From Amoebophrya sp. AT5.2 (lineage: Eukaryota; Sar; Dinophyceae; Syndiniales; Amoebophryaceae): DNA of 21,961 nucleotides. Shown piece by piece: positions 19,496 to 21,961 of this stretch. The number at the start of each line of letters is the position of its first letter. Position 1 is the stretch's first letter. The notes under the pieces were generated by a model. The model saw only the letters and a list, made by a program, of their open reading frames with translations, had not been told where the DNA came from and made no database searches. A program made the translations under genes and the position numbers. Location of the stretch: the NCBI GenBank assembly GCA_005223375.1, contig RXOD01004461.1:1-21961 (forward strand), in the 5' to 3' direction.

Positions 19496-21961
19496 TCACT
19501 CCTCGTTTGACGAGTAGATCAGTTTGAGTCGATTCACGCCTCCGCACGGAAATAGCCGCACGGCGATAAAGTGGAGTTCATCTGCTTTTCCATGATTCAC
19601 CCCCGCTGGATCCTGCTTCAGCGCCACCCGCATTCGGTTCCCGCGGTACGGCTTTGCGAACGTTTTCGGAACGAGAACCCGCCTGCTGCAGCACGTTTCG
19701 TCGAACGCGGAAGGCGCCGGATCCGCCGACGCGAGCAACTCGACGTACACAGGATTGTTGTTCACGAAGAAGGAAAAGTCCCACTCGACCGCGGCTAAAC
19801 TGCCGGTGCCGCGCTGTGGGGTTATTAGTAGTGGTGGTGAGAAAGTGAAGGCCAAAGTGCGAAAAGCTCACACACTTAAATAGATGGGGTCATTGTCATA
19901 CCAGGGCTTTACTACTCATCGGACCTCGTCTCTCGCGATGGAGTGTGGAAGTAGCAAGCACTCTACGAAGCGATAGCTCAAGCATGTAGCACCTCAAGCC
20001 AGAAGACCGCCTCCTGTATGCCATCCACGTCGCGCGTTCGCTTCGTCTCGAAGCCGTCGTGCATCCCTAGAGGAGGATCGGAACAAAGCAAGCGCTCGGC
20101 CCGCCCGTAGTGCTGGTTCGTGACACGGACCAGTTGGTACGACTGCGCGACAGTCGCTTGCGACATTTCTACAGGGCTTTGACAGCCGAGTTTTCCTTCG
20201 GCCTCGACAGCACTCGTGTCCGCCAGCTCTTTCTGCTGGTTTCCGATTTCGAACTGGTACCGAAACACGCGGTGGTCTGCGATTTTCTTCTCTCGGTCGC
20301 CGCTGTCCGCTGTCTCTGCAGCTGCATTTACATTTTGCGGAAACTGTGCACCTTCTCCCGCACTGCCCACTGCCGTTGCGGCCCCCGCGATCGGACTCAT
20401 GTTGAGTCCCCCAAGGTCCGGAAACAGCCACTGGCGCAAGGCGCTGAAATCCGCCCACACGTGCTTGTCCGCCGACTGCAAAACCGTCTGCGGCTGCGCG
20501 GAGAGCAGTTTCTGCTTCAGCTCCTTTTCGCTGAAGAAACCAAGGCGCGAAATCCCGCCATCCGGGTAGTTGTAGAACTCGAACGTAGTGGTCGCCGGGT
20601 TGAACTCGACCGGCCGCGCCAGCTTAATCCAGTGCGACGCGTGGCCCTGTAACGGAAACAGCGGCTTCCCGGTCCCGCTTGTGGCCGCAGCGCCTCCTTC
20701 GCCGAGCCCCGCCCCTTGCTGTTGGCCGCCTCCACCCGACGAGGTTGCAGCAGTTGTAGCTCCGAAGAAAACAGATTCGTGCGCCGTCCTCTTCGCCAAC
20801 CCCGCCGCTCTCGACGCGGACGCGTCCAGCATCCGTAGGTCGCAGTACGGCGCGTGGTTTCCGTCGTGGAACATGGTGGACACGTACACCATGTCGAAAA
20901 CCGCCCCCCTACCCCCCCCACCCGGGGCGCTCTCCGCGACGCGGAACCGCACGAAGTCCCCGTCCGGCAGGCAGCAGTGCCGCTTCGTTTCCCAGCTGTC
21001 CATGATTTTGCCGTCCGCGCCGAAGGCGGTCGGCTCGAACACCGGAACGGCTGCCGCGTTGAACAGGTTCGCGGCCCGCGCGAACCGCTGGTCGGACACG
21101 AACTCGATCTGCACGCAGCGCGAGAACCGCGCGTTCGAGGACGTGCTGCGCACCGCAATCGGGGAGGCGTGGAGCAGATTCAACTGCTGCAACGGATCCG
21201 GCTTCTGCCTCTGCTTCACGTAGGAGGGGTTGTCCTCGGGGAGGTCGGGGGCGAACAGTTTGGCGAACAGAAGCTCCTTCAGCCCCCGGTTCACGATCTC
21301 CGCCTGGGGAACGACTTCCTCCTCGTTTTTATTTTTCCCCCCTCCGCCGGCGACTTGATGATCCCCCAAAAGAACTTGAACTTCGCCGGAGGCGGGGGCG
21401 CTACTGTCTTTCGTGAGCAGGCCACTCCAGTTTTCGATCCTGAGCAGCTCCGCGACGAGCTCGCAGTTGAAAGGGACGGCGCTGTTGTCGCCGTTCGACA
21501 CGAGCACCAGCCCTTTGCCGCAGTCCGGCCCCTGAAAGCAGAGCAGGTAGAGGCCGCGGAAACCGTCGTTGGCCGCCTGGTGGCACGCAATCTTGTTCAG
21601 CCCGGCGTGGGTGACGAAGACGCCCAACCCGTGATCGGACTTCATGAACGCCTGCGCGCCGCAGTCTAGGCGGTTGTCCGTGAATAGCATTTGGATCGCC
21701 GTGTCGTGCGACATGGGGAAGATGGTGCTGCTGGGGGGCTCGGAGAAACCGGAGCTTGGGCAGGGGGGTGTCGGTGCTGACCCGCGCGCATCCACGTCGT
21801 GGAACGCGTTGCAGAGGGTTGCGAGAAAGTCCGCGAGCTCCGGCAGGCAGCATTCCCCGCCCGCAGCCAGTTCCGGAAAAAACAGTCGCTCCACGGGCGC
21901 ACCGTCGTCGCGGTACCCACAAGCCACAATGCTGGACGCAGGAGGCTCGTCCCCTTGTCCG
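19496..21961 (-). CDS. Beta-lactamase-like hydrolase / allantoicase fusion (5' end outside window)
   Basis: Exon 21961-19993 (open at the edge, frame starting at 21960) joins exon 19813-19496. The right part matches the C-terminal half of the class C beta-lactamase / serine hydrolase fold: FFPELAAGG, then HQAANDGFRGLYLL near 21582-21541, then VLVSNGDNSA. After a low-complexity linker come two allantoicase repeats. Repeat 1 has RFARAANLF, GKIMDSWETKRH (about 21010), the FHDGNHAPY region and FYNYPDGGISRLGFF. Repeat 2 has VTNQHYGRAERLL, MHDGFETKRTRD (about 20060) and, in the last exon, VRLFPCGGVNRLKL. Allantoicase cleaves allantoate to ureidoglycolate and urea. The hydrolase domain's nucleophile motif (SxxK) and YxN would lie outside the window. 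Its third motif reads HQA instead of the usual HxG. No stop separates the domains, so a fusion is the simplest reading. Confidence 0.88.
19814..19992 (-). other. Intron of the allantoicase fusion gene (179 nt)
   Basis: The donor is TTGAG|GTGCTA and the acceptor AACCCCACAG|CGCGGC, phase 0. The joint WLE/RGTGSLAAVEW fits the second allantoicase repeat. A TACTAATAAC element (19830-19821) directly before the acceptor resembles a classic branch point. Confidence 0.85.

Noticed and set aside
1..21961. CRISPR array, insertion sequence, prophage or bacterial operon signals
   Set aside because: No regularly spaced repeats, transposase or ribosome binding sites were seen. Introns and RPL9 show eukaryotic nuclear DNA.

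Overview
The window looks like nuclear DNA of a compact-genome protist. The ribosomal protein gene RPL9 is eukaryotic-type, and reading frames of several conserved proteins are interrupted by short introns of 164 to 334 nt. All seven genes I can support lie on the minus strand, with gaps of about 0.6 to 1.2 kb. Unidirectional gene clusters, short introns and unusual splice sites recall what has been published for the parasitic dinoflagellate Amoebophrya (Syndiniales). That assignment is an inference from style; no sequence here proves it.

Layout in + coordinates, although transcription runs right to left. An EF-hand protein with no intron lies at 32-1117. A four-exon EF-hand membrane protein lies at 2069-4158 and three-exon RPL9 at 5055-5982. 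A two-exon uricase / OHCU decarboxylase fusion lies at 7210-9265 and a two-exon xanthine dehydrogenase at 10431-15914. A single-exon, possibly secreted protein of unknown function with a 44-residue tandem repeat lies at 16660-18894. At 19496 to the right edge lies the 3' part of a gene fusing a beta-lactamase-like serine hydrolase domain to a two-repeat allantoicase. Its 5' end is outside the window.

The main result is a physically linked purine-ring (ureide) degradation locus. Xanthine dehydrogenase makes urate. Uricase makes 5-hydroxyisourate. The fused OHCU decarboxylase makes S-allantoin. Allantoicase splits allantoate into urea and ureidoglycolate. Two ring-opening steps have no recognised classical enzyme here: 5-hydroxyisourate hydrolase and allantoinase. 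Both are hydrolyses of cyclic amides, so the serine-hydrolase domain fused to allantoicase is a candidate for one of them, most naturally the allantoinase step. This is a hypothesis.

Second result: eight introns could be placed by matching reading frames, most of them also by protein-family alignment. All are formally GT-AG. Five of the eight donors read GTACT and none reads GTAAGT, GTGAGT or another GTRAG form, so the 5' splice site is unusual for a eukaryote.
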